Of a stretch of DNA of 30,991 nucleotides, positions 22,628 through 29,714 are shown piece by piece (position 1 is the first letter of the stretch; each line of letters opens with the position of its first letter). The notes beneath the pieces are model-generated. The model saw nothing but the letters and a program-made list of their open reading frames with translations. It did no database searches and was not told the DNA's origin. Source of the DNA: DAOTXL01 sp034434895 (lineage in GTDB: Bacteria > Chloroflexota > Anaerolineae > JAAYZQ01); contig DAOTYI010000073.1 of the NCBI GenBank assembly GCA_034434895.1, forward strand, positions 1 through 30,991, in the 5' to 3' direction. The position numbers were made by a program, and so were the translations under genes.

Positions 22628-23877
22628 TCCAGCTCTCGCTCGCCGATGCGCACCAGGTCACCGGGCCGGACGCCGGCTTCTTCCAATGCCGCCGTAACGC
22701 CCATGGCCTCTAGCTGGCGTTGAAAGCGGGCTGCGGCTTCGGGCAGGGTAAAGGGGGTCATGGCGGCCACCCGCTCCACGCGCACCCCCCGCACTCGCCA
22801 GCCATCCGCCTCCCGGACAATGGTGAACACCTCTTCCCGTTCGGCAGGGCGGAAGAGGGCCACCTGCTCGCCGGGCGGTTCAGGGGAGGGCAGGCTTTGC
22901 AGCAGGTCGAAAGCACGGCGCATCAGGGCCTGCACCCCCTGCCCGCTGACCGCCGAGATGGCGTATGCCTCTGTCCCTCGCTCGCGCATGGCCTCCTGCA
23001 CCAGCGGCCAGCGGGCCTGAGCCTCGGGCAGGTCCATCTTGGTCAGCACGACGATCTGGGGCTTGAGCGCCAGCCGCTGGCTATATTGGGCCAGTTCGCG
23101 GTTGATCGTCTCATAATCGGCCAGCGGGTTGGCCGCAGCGCCGTCAAGCAGGTGAAGGAGCAGACGGGTGCGCTCCACATGGCGCAGGAATTGATGGCCC
23201 AACCCGGCCCCCTGGCTGGCCCCTTCGATCAGGCCCGGCAGGTCGGCCAGGACGAAGCTCTGGTAGCCATCCACCGTGACGACCCCCAGGTTAGGCTGGA
23301 GGGTGGTAAAGGGATAGTCGGCGATCTTGGGCCGGGCGGCGCTGACAGTCGCCAGCAGGGTGCTTTTGCCGGCATTGGGCATGCCGACCAGACCCACGTC
23401 GGCGATCAACTTTAACTCCAGGCGCAACCACCGTTCCTGGCCTGGCTCACCATGCTCGGCCAGGCGGGGGGCCTGGTGGGTCGGTGAGGCAAAGGCTGCA
23501 TTGCCGCGTCCGCCGCGTCCTCCTCTGGCCACCCGCACACGCTGGCCATCTTCCACCAGGTCGCCCAGAAACTCGCCCGAGTCGGCGTCATAGACCACAG
23601 TTCCCGGTGGTACGGGGATGAGGCGGTCTTCACCCCTTTTGCCCTGCTGGTTCTGGCCACTGCCCCGCCCCCCCCGGCCGGCTTTAAAATGTACCCGCTG
23701 CTTAAAATGGATCAGCGTGTTCAGGTTGCGGTCGGCCACCAGATAGACATCGCCGCCGGCCCCCCCATTGCCCCCGCTGGGGCCGCCGAACGGCACGAAC
23801 TTTTCACGGCGAAAGGCGACGCAACCATCGCCTCCATCACCGCCCCGGACATAGATCCTGGCTTCGTCAAAAAACAT
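22615..23877 (-). CDS. obg: GTPase Obg/CgtA
   Basis: Obg is a ribosome-associated GTPase needed for large-subunit maturation and stress control. The 420-residue protein has the Gly-rich N-terminal Obg fold (YVRGGDGGDGCVAFRREKF through about 158). The G domain has G1 GMPNAGKST (165-173), G3 DLPG (212-215), G4 LTKMD (278-282; Thr in place of the usual Asn of NKxD) and G5 SAVSGQG. A C-terminal OCT-type domain ends in GDLVRIGERELEW. The GGGGAGG ribosome binding site lies five bases before the ATG. It overlaps nadD and follows the zinc-ribbon gene by 20 bases. Confidence 0.97.
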   Translation of the reverse strand: MFFDEARIYVRGGDGGDGCVAFRREKFVPFGGPSGGNGGAGGDVYLVADRNLNTLIHFKQRVHFKAGRGGRGSGQNQQGKRGEDRLIPVPPGTVVYDADSGEFLGDLVEDGQRVRVARGGRGGRGNAAFASPTHQAPRLAEHGEPGQERWLRLELKLIADVGLVGMPNAGKSTLLATVSAARPKIADYPFTTLQPNLGVVTVDGYQSFVLADLPGLIEGASQGAGLGHQFLRHVERTRLLLHLLDGAAANPLADYETINRELAQYSQRLALKPQIVVLTKMDLPEAQARWPLVQEAMRERGTEAYAISAVSGQGVQALMRRAFDLLQSLPSPEPPGEQVALFRPAEREEVFTIVREADGWRVRGVRVERVAAMTPFTLPEAAARFQRQLEAMGVTAALEEAGVRPGDLVRIGERELEWQA

Positions 23878-23897
23878 GGGGCCTCCCCTTGATCGGC

Positions 23898-24197
23898 TCA
23901 GCCTCCTCTCAGCCGGCGGCGCACTGCATCACAATGGGGGCAGGTCGGTCCTTCATATTCCTGACCGCAGGTGCGACAGGTGCGGAGATAACTGGCGGGC
24001 CGTTCCGGCTCGATGGGCGCTACGGCCAGGACCAGCTCCTGGCCGGCATAGCGCGACAGCCACGACTCGATCTCGATGTGGCCGACGGTCCAACGACCGG
24101 CCTCGTTCTGTTCCAGAAGGCCGCGCAACGCCTCGGCGCCCAGGTCATGGGCGGTGCTGGCCAGCTTCAGGGCGTTCGATCTGGCTATCGGCGACAT
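23898..24197 (-). CDS. Small zinc-ribbon protein of unknown function
   Basis: This 99-residue protein has an N-terminal helical half (SNALKLASTAHDLGAEALRG) and a segment WTVGHIEIESWLSRYAGQEL. The C-terminal zinc ribbon CRTCGQEYEGPTCPHC (two CxxC pairs) is followed by a basic tail, VRRRLRGG. The family is not recognised; the ribbon could bind RNA, DNA or a protein. The ATG at 24197 is preceded by GAGGGAACC. The longer frame from 24236 overlaps the V4R gene. The start lies just past the V4R stop at 24205, so the two are probably co-transcribed and coupled. Confidence 0.7.
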   Translation of the reverse strand: MSPIARSNALKLASTAHDLGAEALRGLLEQNEAGRWTVGHIEIESWLSRYAGQELVLAVAPIEPERPASYLRTCRTCGQEYEGPTCPHCDAVRRRLRGG

Positions 24198-24204
24198 GGT
24201 TCCC

Positions 24205-24834
24205 TCATTTGCCCACCCGAAAGCAGCAGGTTGCATCGCCCATGGCGATACAGGCTATTTCCTCGACCAGGTGCTTTTCGCCCGTAATCCATTCCATCAT
24301 CTCGTCAATGATCGCGGCCGGGATGTGGCATACCGGCTTGCCGACCGGTCTGTTCTGCTCTTTGCTACGGCGGGCGATTTCGGCGCAGTAAGGGCAGTTG
24401 GTGATGTCGAACAGGAAGGCATCGCTCTCTTCGTGCAGGTGATAGGTGGCACCATACATTTCCCGCCCCTGGTCCGCCAGCTTGTTCAGCACGATCTGCA
24501 TCCGTTTGGCGCCGGGCAGCAGCTTGAGGGCGGTGCCGGCGATGGTGAACTGGGCCGGCCGTTGCCGTCGCAGCTCGGCGGCCCCTAACCGTCCGCCGCG
24601 CAGAAAGATCGGTTTGGCCCCCCGGGCGCCAAAGATGTCGTAGATATTAGCCAGCAGCTTCGAGTATTCCGTCACGGTGATGCTGGGGCTGTCATCCATC
24701 GGGGGGATGTGGTTGATATACTCTGTCAGGCCCGCCTGGCGCAGCAGCATGATCAGGCTGCGCCGGCCCATCATCTCATCCACCTGGGTGAGCAGGATGT
24801 TCAACAACAGCGCCGGGATTCGGTTTTCCTCCAT
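24205..24834 (-). CDS. V4R-domain (4-vinyl-reductase-type) small-molecule-binding protein
   Basis: This 209-residue protein has a C-terminal V4R-like domain. The cysteine-bearing DITNCPYCAEIA, the later GKPVCHIPAAIIDEMMEWI, and the terminal MGDATCCFRV are typical of V4R proteins. These occur in bacteriochlorophyll BchJ, the XylR sensor domain and hydrocarbon-sensing proteins, and bind small hydrophobic ligands, sometimes with zinc. The ligand is unknown. The N-terminal half (LLNILLTQVDEMMGRRSLIM) is helical and probably dimerises. AAGGAGATCCAT before the ATG at 24834 decides the start; the upstream ATG at 24885 lies in the promoter. It is the first gene of the obg/nadD operon. Confidence 0.75.
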   Translation of the reverse strand: MEENRIPALLLNILLTQVDEMMGRRSLIMLLRQAGLTEYINHIPPMDDSPSITVTEYSKLLANIYDIFGARGAKPIFLRGGRLGAAELRRQRPAQFTIAGTALKLLPGAKRMQIVLNKLADQGREMYGATYHLHEESDAFLFDITNCPYCAEIARRSKEQNRPVGKPVCHIPAAIIDEMMEWITGEKHLVEEIACIAMGDATCCFRVGK

Positions 24835-24884
24835 ATGGATCTCCTTCCAGTCGTCCGATATCAGCCGTCGGGTCTCAGTCGTCA

Positions 24885-24912
24885 ATTATACCACAAATCC
24901 CCCCAGGCGCAA
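24885..24912 (-). promoter_or_regulatory. Putative promoter of the V4R/zinc-ribbon/obg/nadD operon
   Basis: On the minus strand, a perfect TATAAT (24885-24890) is preceded after 16 bp by TTGCGC (24907-24912; three matches to TTGACA). The start would be near 24878, giving a leader of about 45 bases before the V4R ATG. Confidence 0.5.
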
Positions 24913-24966
24913 CGCACCCCCGAAGCGGAGAGTGTATCACGCTGGGGACATCACCCTGCTCAGAAA

Positions 24967-25000
24967 ATCCTCCCGCAGGTTCTAAAACCTGCGGGAGGAT
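24967..25000. repeat. Perfect 15-bp-arm palindrome (REP-like)
   Basis: ATCCTCCCGCAGGTT (24967-24981), the loop CTAA, and AACCTGCGGGAGGAT (24986-25000). It lies between two divergent promoters. No T-tract follows on either strand, so it looks like an interspersed REP-type element rather than a terminator. Confidence 0.7.
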
Positions 25001-25017
25001 GGGGTACTGGAGATGAA

Positions 25018-25051
25018 TTCTTTGTGTCCTTGGTGGTTTTCAGACTAGCTC
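25018..25051. repeat. MITE-like element, right-half copy
   Basis: CTTTGTGTCCTTGGTGGTTT followed by TCAGACTAGCTC matches the right half and terminus of the elements at 499-588 and 3154-3275. The left half is missing; the REP-like palindrome at 24967-25000 lies in its place. Confidence 0.6.
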
Positions 25052-25081
25052 TCAAACTCGTGACGCTCACGGAGCTGTGGA

Positions 25082-25110
25082 TAGACAGCAGGTGGAGTTT
25101 GGGGTATAAT
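25082..25110 (+). promoter_or_regulatory. Sigma-70-type promoter for the phosphoribosyltransferase gene
   Basis: TAGACA (25082-25087; 5 of 6), a 17-bp spacer and a perfect TATAAT (25105-25110). The start would be near 25117, about 73 bases before the ATG at 25190. It is among the best promoter matches in the window. Confidence 0.65.
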
Positions 25111-25189
25111 CGGTGATGGCCAATGGCTGTTTACGGGACGGTGGTCTGGCGGGCGCAGAGGATCGTCCGTCATCCGTCAGGAGGAGGAG

Positions 25190-25720
25190 ATGGCAGTGAT
25201 GCGCAGCTATGATCATGAGCATCAAGGGGAATTGAACATCACCTGGGAACAGTTCGAGTCACTGTGCCGGACTCTGGCGGTCATGGTCGCCGGCTACGAT
25301 CCACAGGTCATCATCGGCATCGCCAGGGGTGGGGTGCTGCCGGCTGCGGTCCTGGCCTCGCTTCTGCGTCGGGAATTCTATCCGATCCGCCTGTCGCGGC
25401 GGCACAACGATCAGGTGGTGCGTGAGAGGCCCGAACTGCTGCTGGGCCCGCCCCCGACCATCGCCGGCCAGCGGGTGCTGCTGGTGGATGACCTGAGCGC
25501 CACCGGCGAAACGCTGGAGATCGCCCGCCAGGCTTGCCTGGACCAGGGCGCGGCAGAAGTGCGCACCGTCAGTCTGGTGGCCCATACCTTCAGCCATCGC
25601 CCCGATTATGTGGCCCTGGTCAGCGATGCCCTGATCATCTTTCCCTGGGACCGCGAAGTGCTGCATGAAGGCCACTTTGTGCCCCACCCTGAGTATGAGG
25701 CCCGCCGCAGCCAGGCCTGA
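25190..25720 (+). CDS. Purine-type phosphoribosyltransferase
   Basis: This 176-residue type I phosphoribosyltransferase has the PRPP-binding motif VLLVDDLSATGETL (about 96-109), with both acidic residues. The early GIARGGVLPAAVLASLL loop and the core strand YPIRLSRR resemble xanthine/hypoxanthine phosphoribosyltransferases, which attach ribose-5-phosphate to purine bases in salvage. The exact base cannot be assigned. AGGAGGAGGAG immediately before the ATG provides several ribosome binding registers. An in-frame ATG lies nine bases later (25199). It has its own strong promoter and precedes a separately promoted radical SAM gene. Confidence 0.85.
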   Translation: MAVMRSYDHEHQGELNITWEQFESLCRTLAVMVAGYDPQVIIGIARGGVLPAAVLASLLRREFYPIRLSRRHNDQVVRERPELLLGPPPTIAGQRVLLVDDLSATGETLEIARQACLDQGAAEVRTVSLVAHTFSHRPDYVALVSDALIIFPWDREVLHEGHFVPHPEYEARRSQA

Positions 25721-25737
25721 CTCCATCCCGGCCAAAT

Positions 25738-25766
25738 GTGACAAGCCATCCCGATTGTGGTATACT
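25738..25766 (+). promoter_or_regulatory. Sigma-70-type promoter for the radical SAM gene
   Basis: GTGACA (25738-25743; 5 of 6), a 17-bp spacer and TATACT (25761-25766; 5 of 6). Transcription would begin near 25773, which rules out the in-frame upstream ATG at 25738 and supports translation from 25798. Confidence 0.6.
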
Positions 25767-25797
25767 GCCCCGACCAGGAGGAAGGGGTCGAGGAGCC

Positions 25798-27225
25798 ATG
25801 CGTATTCTGTTGGTGAATCCTAAATCCAGGCTGCCGATTGACACACGCATTTCGCCGCCATTGGGATTGGCCTACCTGGCTGCCGTCGCCGAGCAGCGCG
25901 GAGACCAGGTGCGCATCTATGACGGCGATGTGGAAGAGACCTCCCTGGCCGCCGTTGTCCGTGACTTTGAGCCCCAGGTGGTGGGCATCACCGCCAACAC
26001 CACCCAGATCACCGCCGCCTGGCGCGACGCCGAATTGGTCAGGTCGCTGTGCAAGGCCCCGATCATCTTCGGCGGTCCGCACCCCACCTCTCTGCCTGAA
26101 GAATCGGCGGCCAAACCGTTTGTGGATGTGGTGGTGCGGGGGGAGGGGGAAGCGACCTGGCTGGAACTGCTTTCGGTATTGGATATTGGATATTGGGTAT
26201 TGGAAGACACCGCTCAATATCCAATATCCAATATCCAGGGCATCACCTATCGGGACAGAGATGGCCAAATCGTCAGCACGCCCAACCGTGCGCCCATCCC
26301 GGTCGAGGAGCTGGACCGGATGCCCTTCCCGGCCTGGCACCTGTTCAAACTGGAGCGGTACACCAACCTTCAGCCCACGGTGGACCAGGTGGACGGCCCC
26401 AGCCTGCCGATCCTCACCTCACGAGGTTGCCCCTACCGCTGCACCTACTGCTCGCAGATCGGCCCCCGGCGCTGGCGGGGCCGGTCGGTGGAAAGTGTGG
26501 TCGCTGAGTGGCGCTGGCTGGTGCGAGAACAGGGCGCAGCCGAGATCGGCGTCCTGGACGATTCGTTCAACATCAACCGCCAGCGGGTGTTGGACATCTG
26601 CCAGCGGCTGATCGAGGAGGGGCTGAACGGCGTGCCCTGGATCATGATCAACGGCATCCGGGCCAACATCGCCGATGAGGAGGTGTTGGGGGCGATGAAA
26701 CGGGCCGGCTGCATCCGCGTGGCCTTTGGCGTCGAAAGCGGCAACCAGGCCATCCTGGACTCGGTGGTGGATAAACACCTGACGCTGGACCAGGTGCGGG
26801 CGGCCTTCAAAGCGGCCCGGGCGGTGGGCCTGGAGACCATTGGCTTTTTCATCATCGGCCTGCCCGGCGAGAGCGAGGCCACGATGGACGACACCATCCG
26901 CTTTGCCTGCGAGCTGGACCCATTGGTGGCCAATTTTTCCATCGCCACCCCCTTCCCCGGCACGCAGATGTACGAAACGGTCAGGGCGCAGGGCCGCATT
27001 CTGGCCGACACCTGGGATGATTTTGTCTTTTTCGAGGGCCGGGCACGCTTCGAGATGCCGGGCCTGCCGGCCGACCTGGTGGAACGCAAATGGAAGGAGG
27101 CCTATCGCCGCTTCTACCTGCGTCCCAAACGGATCGCCCGGACCCTCCTGCGCAAAGAGACCTGGCTGCGCCTGCCGCGCACGGTGCGCATGGCCTGGCG
27201 GACGGTGGTATCCGGCGGCGGGTGA
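25798..27225 (+). CDS. B12-binding domain/radical SAM protein
   Basis: This is a 475-residue member of the B12-binding radical SAM superfamily (BchE/P-methylase-like or anaerobic C-C/C-methyl chemistry). The N-terminal Rossmann-like cobalamin-binding domain has MRILLVNPK, PPLGLAYLAAVAE, VVGITANTTQ and FGGPHPTSLPEE. The radical SAM domain has CPYRCTYC (C211, C215, C218 for the [4Fe-4S] cluster), then VLDDSFNINR, GIRAN, AFGVESGNQAILD and FFIIGLPGE. The substrate is unknown. The start is ATG 25798, with AGGAGGAAGGGG upstream. Residues about 126-147 (SVLDIGYWVLEDTAQYPISN) come from an in-frame palindromic repeat. The last 29 codons are duplicated at 28019-28105. Confidence 0.9.
   Translation: MRILLVNPKSRLPIDTRISPPLGLAYLAAVAEQRGDQVRIYDGDVEETSLAAVVRDFEPQVVGITANTTQITAAWRDAELVRSLCKAPIIFGGPHPTSLPEESAAKPFVDVVVRGEGEATWLELLSVLDIGYWVLEDTAQYPISNIQGITYRDRDGQIVSTPNRAPIPVEELDRMPFPAWHLFKLERYTNLQPTVDQVDGPSLPILTSRGCPYRCTYCSQIGPRRWRGRSVESVVAEWRWLVREQGAAEIGVLDDSFNINRQRVLDICQRLIEEGLNGVPWIMINGIRANIADEEVLGAMKRAGCIRVAFGVESGNQAILDSVVDKHLTLDQVRAAFKAARAVGLETIGFFIIGLPGESEATMDDTIRFACELDPLVANFSIATPFPGTQMYETVRAQGRILADTWDDFVFFEGRARFEMPGLPADLVERKWKEAYRRFYLRPKRIARTLLRKETWLRLPRTVRMAWRTVVSGGG
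26175..26237. repeat. Palindromic TATTGGATATTGG element inserted in frame in the radical SAM gene
   Basis: The left arm GGTATTGGATATTGGATATT continues to about 26203 and faces CAATATCCAATATCCAATAT (26214 onward, to 26237), around a centre of about 10 bases. Each arm is itself a tandem 8-mer (GGATATTG). The AT-rich block stands out against its GC-rich surroundings and adds about 21 codons without breaking the frame, between WLELL and GITYR. Confidence 0.8.
27121..27207 (+). repeat. Direct repeat, copy 1 (3' end of radical SAM gene)
   Basis: This 87-base segment encodes RPKRIARTLLRKETWLRLPR and the following RTVRMAWRTV-type residues. It recurs at 28019-28105; the last 63 bases are identical and six of the first 24 differ. 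Confidence 0.85.
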
Positions 27226-27258
27226 TGGCAAAGGGAGTAAACCAGGGAGGTGAGGGCA

Positions 27259-27627
27259 ATGACTGATGCGGTTGCGGAAACTCGGGAGGTGATGGAGCGT
27301 TTGAAAATCCTGGAAGATGCGTTCAGGCAGTTGCAGGAGTTGCTGATGCCCAGGGGGATGGTTCGGACAACAAGCCAGGAGACGGACCATCCATACATTG
27401 AGCGGGGGTCGGACATCTTGAGCGGTGAACCGATTATCAAGGGGACACGGACACCGGTGCGAGCTATCGTTGAACATTGGAAGTTTGGCGATTCACCTGA
27501 AGAGATTGCCCGCCAGCTCCCTCATCTGCGATTGGCCCAGATCTTTGATGCCCTGAGTTATTACGATGACCATCGCAGCGAAATTGAGCACTATATCGCT
27601 TTGAACCGGGTGCCGGGCGATGTCTGA
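27259..27627 (+). CDS. DUF433-family antitoxin
   Basis: This 122-residue protein has an N-terminal coiled-coil-like stretch (MERLKILEDAFRQLQELL) and a C-terminal DUF433 domain: HPYIERGSDILSGEPIIKGT, RTPVRAIVEHWKFGDSPEEI and LRLAQIFDALSYYDDH. DUF433 proteins are homeodomain-like DNA binders that act as antitoxins to PIN-like DUF5615 toxins, as here, and usually repress their own operon. The ATG at 27259 has GGGAGGTGAGG upstream; the GTG at 27250 is inside that site. The gene overlaps the toxin gene by eight bases. The N-terminal extension is longer than in many DUF433 proteins. Confidence 0.85.
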   Translation: MTDAVAETREVMERLKILEDAFRQLQELLMPRGMVRTTSQETDHPYIERGSDILSGEPIIKGTRTPVRAIVEHWKFGDSPEEIARQLPHLRLAQIFDALSYYDDHRSEIEHYIALNRVPGDV

Positions 27628-27994
27628 ACGGGCTGATGGAGACCTGCTGCCGTTGTACCTGCGGCTGTATTTTGACGAGGATGTAGCTGCCGACATTGTG
27701 GACAATTTGCGAGCCCGGGGTTTTAATGTGAGATGTGCTCGAGAGGCAAGTATGCTGCACAGAAGTGACGACGACCAGTTAACCATCGCGGTTTCGCAGG
27801 GCCGGGTCCTCGTCACGCACAACCGGCACGACTTTGAGACCCGACACAAACGGTATCTGGAAACAGGGCAGGCCCATTACGGCATCATCATCGCACGACG
27901 CCGCCCCAGACCGGAGCATGTTGTGAGCAGGCTGCTTGATCTGCTGAACCGGGTGACGGTTGATGAGATGATGAATCAGCTCCGGTATATCTGA
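27620..27994 (+). CDS. DUF5615 PIN-like toxin
   Basis: This 124-residue protein has the DUF5615 pattern: YFDEDVAADIVDNLRARGF with the first acidic pair near the N-terminus, then SDDDQLTIAVSQGRVLVTHN and RHDFETRH, which supply the later acidic/Asn positions of PIN-like RNases. Such toxins are inferred to cleave RNA and are held in check by the adjoining DUF433 protein. Its ATG lies inside the antitoxin's last codons. The whole TA pair sits between two copies of the radical SAM gene's 3' end. Confidence 0.85.
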   Translation: MSERADGDLLPLYLRLYFDEDVAADIVDNLRARGFNVRCAREASMLHRSDDDQLTIAVSQGRVLVTHNRHDFETRHKRYLETGQAHYGIIIARRRPRPEHVVSRLLDLLNRVTVDEMMNQLRYI

Positions 27995-28018
27995 ACGGCA
28001 GCGCCGGCCTGACCACTG

Positions 28019-28110
28019 CGCCCCGGTCGCATCGCCCGGACGCTCCTGCGCAAAGAGACCTGGCTGCGCCTGCCGCGCACGGTGCGCATGGCCTGGCGGA
28101 CGGTGATCGG
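28019..28110 (+). pseudogene. Duplicated 3' end of the radical SAM gene
   Basis: In frame this encodes RPGRIARTLLRKETWLRLPR, then TVRMAWRTVIGS and a TGA stop. It equals the C-terminus of the 25798-27225 product, with a different last few residues (IGS instead of VSGGG). There is no start or upstream homologous sequence, so it is a fragment left downstream of the toxin-antitoxin pair. The duplicated portion is 28019-28105. Confidence 0.85.
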
Positions 28111-28144
28111 ATCCTGAGCGATTCTGTGAACGGATCGAGGGACG

Positions 28145-28402
28145 ATGCCTGACCCGCTCAAGCGTCGGGAGAACGAGAGGAAATTCGGCCGATGGGAAGA
28201 ACTGCCTGATGGTGGTCGGCGTTATTTCTATGAGGTTGCAGGACGTTATGGTTGGACAGCGCGCTATGTAAAAGAAGTAGATGCTGAAGAGCGAACGACG
28301 GGGTTTTGGCAGGAAATCTATGACGAAAGAGGCCGACTGGTGGAAATTCACCAGAAATATCCGTTGGATCGAGGCCACAGGAAGGTTCAGGGAGGTGGCT
28401 AG
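28145..28402 (+). CDS. Small protein of unknown function, first gene of a two-gene module
   Basis: This 85-residue soluble protein is rich in charged and aromatic residues (KFGRWEELPDGGRRYFYEV, GRYGWTARYVKEVDAEERT, GFWQEIYDERGRLVEIHQKY). I have the impression of similar short proteins, paired with a second short gene, in other Chloroflexota and cyanobacteria, but know no function. The strand-rich pattern and Trp/Tyr content suggest a compact beta fold. Its TAG stop overlaps the GTG start of the next gene by one base, a coupled arrangement like toxin-antitoxin pairs. Confidence 0.7.
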   Translation: MPDPLKRRENERKFGRWEELPDGGRRYFYEVAGRYGWTARYVKEVDAEERTTGFWQEIYDERGRLVEIHQKYPLDRGHRKVQGGG

Positions 28403-28674
28403 TGAGGATCACGAGACAGAAGGTTGCTGAGAAACTGACCGATTACCTCCATCACCGCATCTCTTTGGCCGAGTTGGTAGACTGGGCAGAAACAGCCATG
28501 ATGGAGGCAGAGTTTGACGAACGAGACCTGGATAACTTGCGGGAGATCATCGGCCGTATCGGCCTGGCCGATGTGCGGGCCTTTGGGTTGACCTGGGAGG
28601 ATTGTGAGGACTTGTTGGCACGGCTGGGCTATCGCGTCAGTATTAAAGTGCTGGAAAGCCCTGTAATGGTTTAG
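28402..28674 (+). CDS. Small protein of unknown function, second gene of a two-gene module
   Basis: This 90-residue helical, acidic protein has TRQKVAEKLTDYLHHRISLA, ELVDWAETAMMEAEFDERD and GLADVRAFGLTWEDCEDLLA. No catalytic motif is evident. The start is GTG, with GGGAGGTGG upstream, inside the end of its partner gene. The size, acidity and coupling resemble an antitoxin, but this is not established. A two-hairpin repeat with a T6 tract follows and may end the transcript. Confidence 0.7.
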   Translation: MRITRQKVAEKLTDYLHHRISLAELVDWAETAMMEAEFDERDLDNLREIIGRIGLADVRAFGLTWEDCEDLLARLGYRVSIKVLESPVMV

Positions 28675-28689
28675 AGCCAAAAATTGGAG

Positions 28690-28744
28690 GGCAGGCTTTC
28701 CAGCCTGCCAGGACGGCCTGGAAAGGCCGTCCTACAGGTTTTTT
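28690..28744 (+). repeat. Two-hairpin REP-like element with T-tract, copy 1 (possible terminator)
   Basis: Hairpin one is GGCAGGCT, TTCC, AGCCTGCC (28690-28709). Hairpin two is AGGACGGCCT, GGAA, AGGCCGTCCT (28710-28733). It is followed by ACAGG and TTTTTT (28739-28744). The same design occurs inverted at 30757-30808. The T-tract makes it a plausible plus-strand terminator for the preceding two-gene module. Confidence 0.7.
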
Positions 28745-28790
28745 CGGATAGGCTCGTAAGAGAACAGAAACAACCGCGTGAGCTCTGAAG

Positions 28791-29714
28791 ATGAGTGCAG
28801 AGAAGATCAGATGTAGCGTCGGGATCACCGCCTACAATGAAGAAGCCAACATCGGGCGGCTGTTGCAGGCGATCCTTGACCAGCGGCTGTATGAGGTCGA
28901 GATCAGCGAAATCATTGTCGTCGCTTCCGGCTGCACCGACCGCACAGAAGAGATCGTGCGCGCTTATATGGACAAGGACCCTCGCATCCGGCTCTATGTC
29001 CAGGAGCGGCGTGAGGGCAAAACGTCGGCCATCAACCTTTTTCTGAAGCATGCCCGGGAAAAGATCTGCGTGCTGGAAAGCGGCGACACGCTGCCCCGCG
29101 ACGACACCATCGAAAAGATGGTGCGCATGTTCCGCAACCCGGCAGTGGGCATGACCGGGGCGCACAAGGTGGCGGTCAACACCCCCGATCATATCGTTGA
29201 CCTGCTGTCGCACCTGCGCCTCAAGCTGGAGCACCAGCTCTGCCTGGAAATCCCCCGCCTGGGGGAGCTGATCGCCTTCCGCAAGGTGTTTGATCAACTG
29301 CCGCCGGATGTGGCGATGGACGAGGCCTTTGTCGAGGCGCTCATCATCCGCCGGGGGATGCAGGTCCGCTACGCGCCCGAGGCGGTGGTCTATAGCATGG
29401 GACCGCAGACGGTGGGCGACTTTGTCAAGCAGCGGCGGCGCAATTATGCCGGTCACCTCTATCTCAAAGAAAAGTACGGCTACCAGGTCTCCAGCCTGCA
29501 AAACAGGCGGGTGCTGCGCATCGCCCTGGAGGAGGTGTGGGGCGCGATCCGGCTGATATGGACCCTGGGTGTCCTGGCCGTGCTGGAGCTCTATTCACGC
29601 ATGTTGGGCGCATGGGACTACCGGGTGAGAAAGAAAAAGCATGTCATCTGGGACATGGCCTGGAGCACCAAGGACCCCGGCCGGAACCTGGAACAGAGAG
29701 AGAAGGCCTGGTGA
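28791..29714 (+). CDS. Family 2 glycosyltransferase
   Basis: This 307-residue GT-A-fold glycosyltransferase has SVGITAYNEEANIGRLLQAI (nucleotide-sugar site), EIIVVASGCTDRTEEIVRAY, and REGKTSAINLFLKHARE. The metal-site segment reads VLESGDTLPRDD, that is ESGD in place of the usual DAD/DxD. The acceptor-side MDEAFVEALIIRRG and a QRRRNYAGHLYL segment follow. A hydrophobic helix near the C-terminus (IRLIWTLGVLAVLELY) suggests membrane association. The likely role is to extend a lipid-linked or surface glycan; sugar and acceptor are unknown. Its TGA overlaps the GTG of the flippase-like gene by four bases (GTGA). Confidence 0.88.
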   Translation: MSAEKIRCSVGITAYNEEANIGRLLQAILDQRLYEVEISEIIVVASGCTDRTEEIVRAYMDKDPRIRLYVQERREGKTSAINLFLKHAREKICVLESGDTLPRDDTIEKMVRMFRNPAVGMTGAHKVAVNTPDHIVDLLSHLRLKLEHQLCLEIPRLGELIAFRKVFDQLPPDVAMDEAFVEALIIRRGMQVRYAPEAVVYSMGPQTVGDFVKQRRRNYAGHLYLKEKYGYQVSSLQNRRVLRIALEEVWGAIRLIWTLGVLAVLELYSRMLGAWDYRVRKKKHVIWDMAWSTKDPGRNLEQREKAW

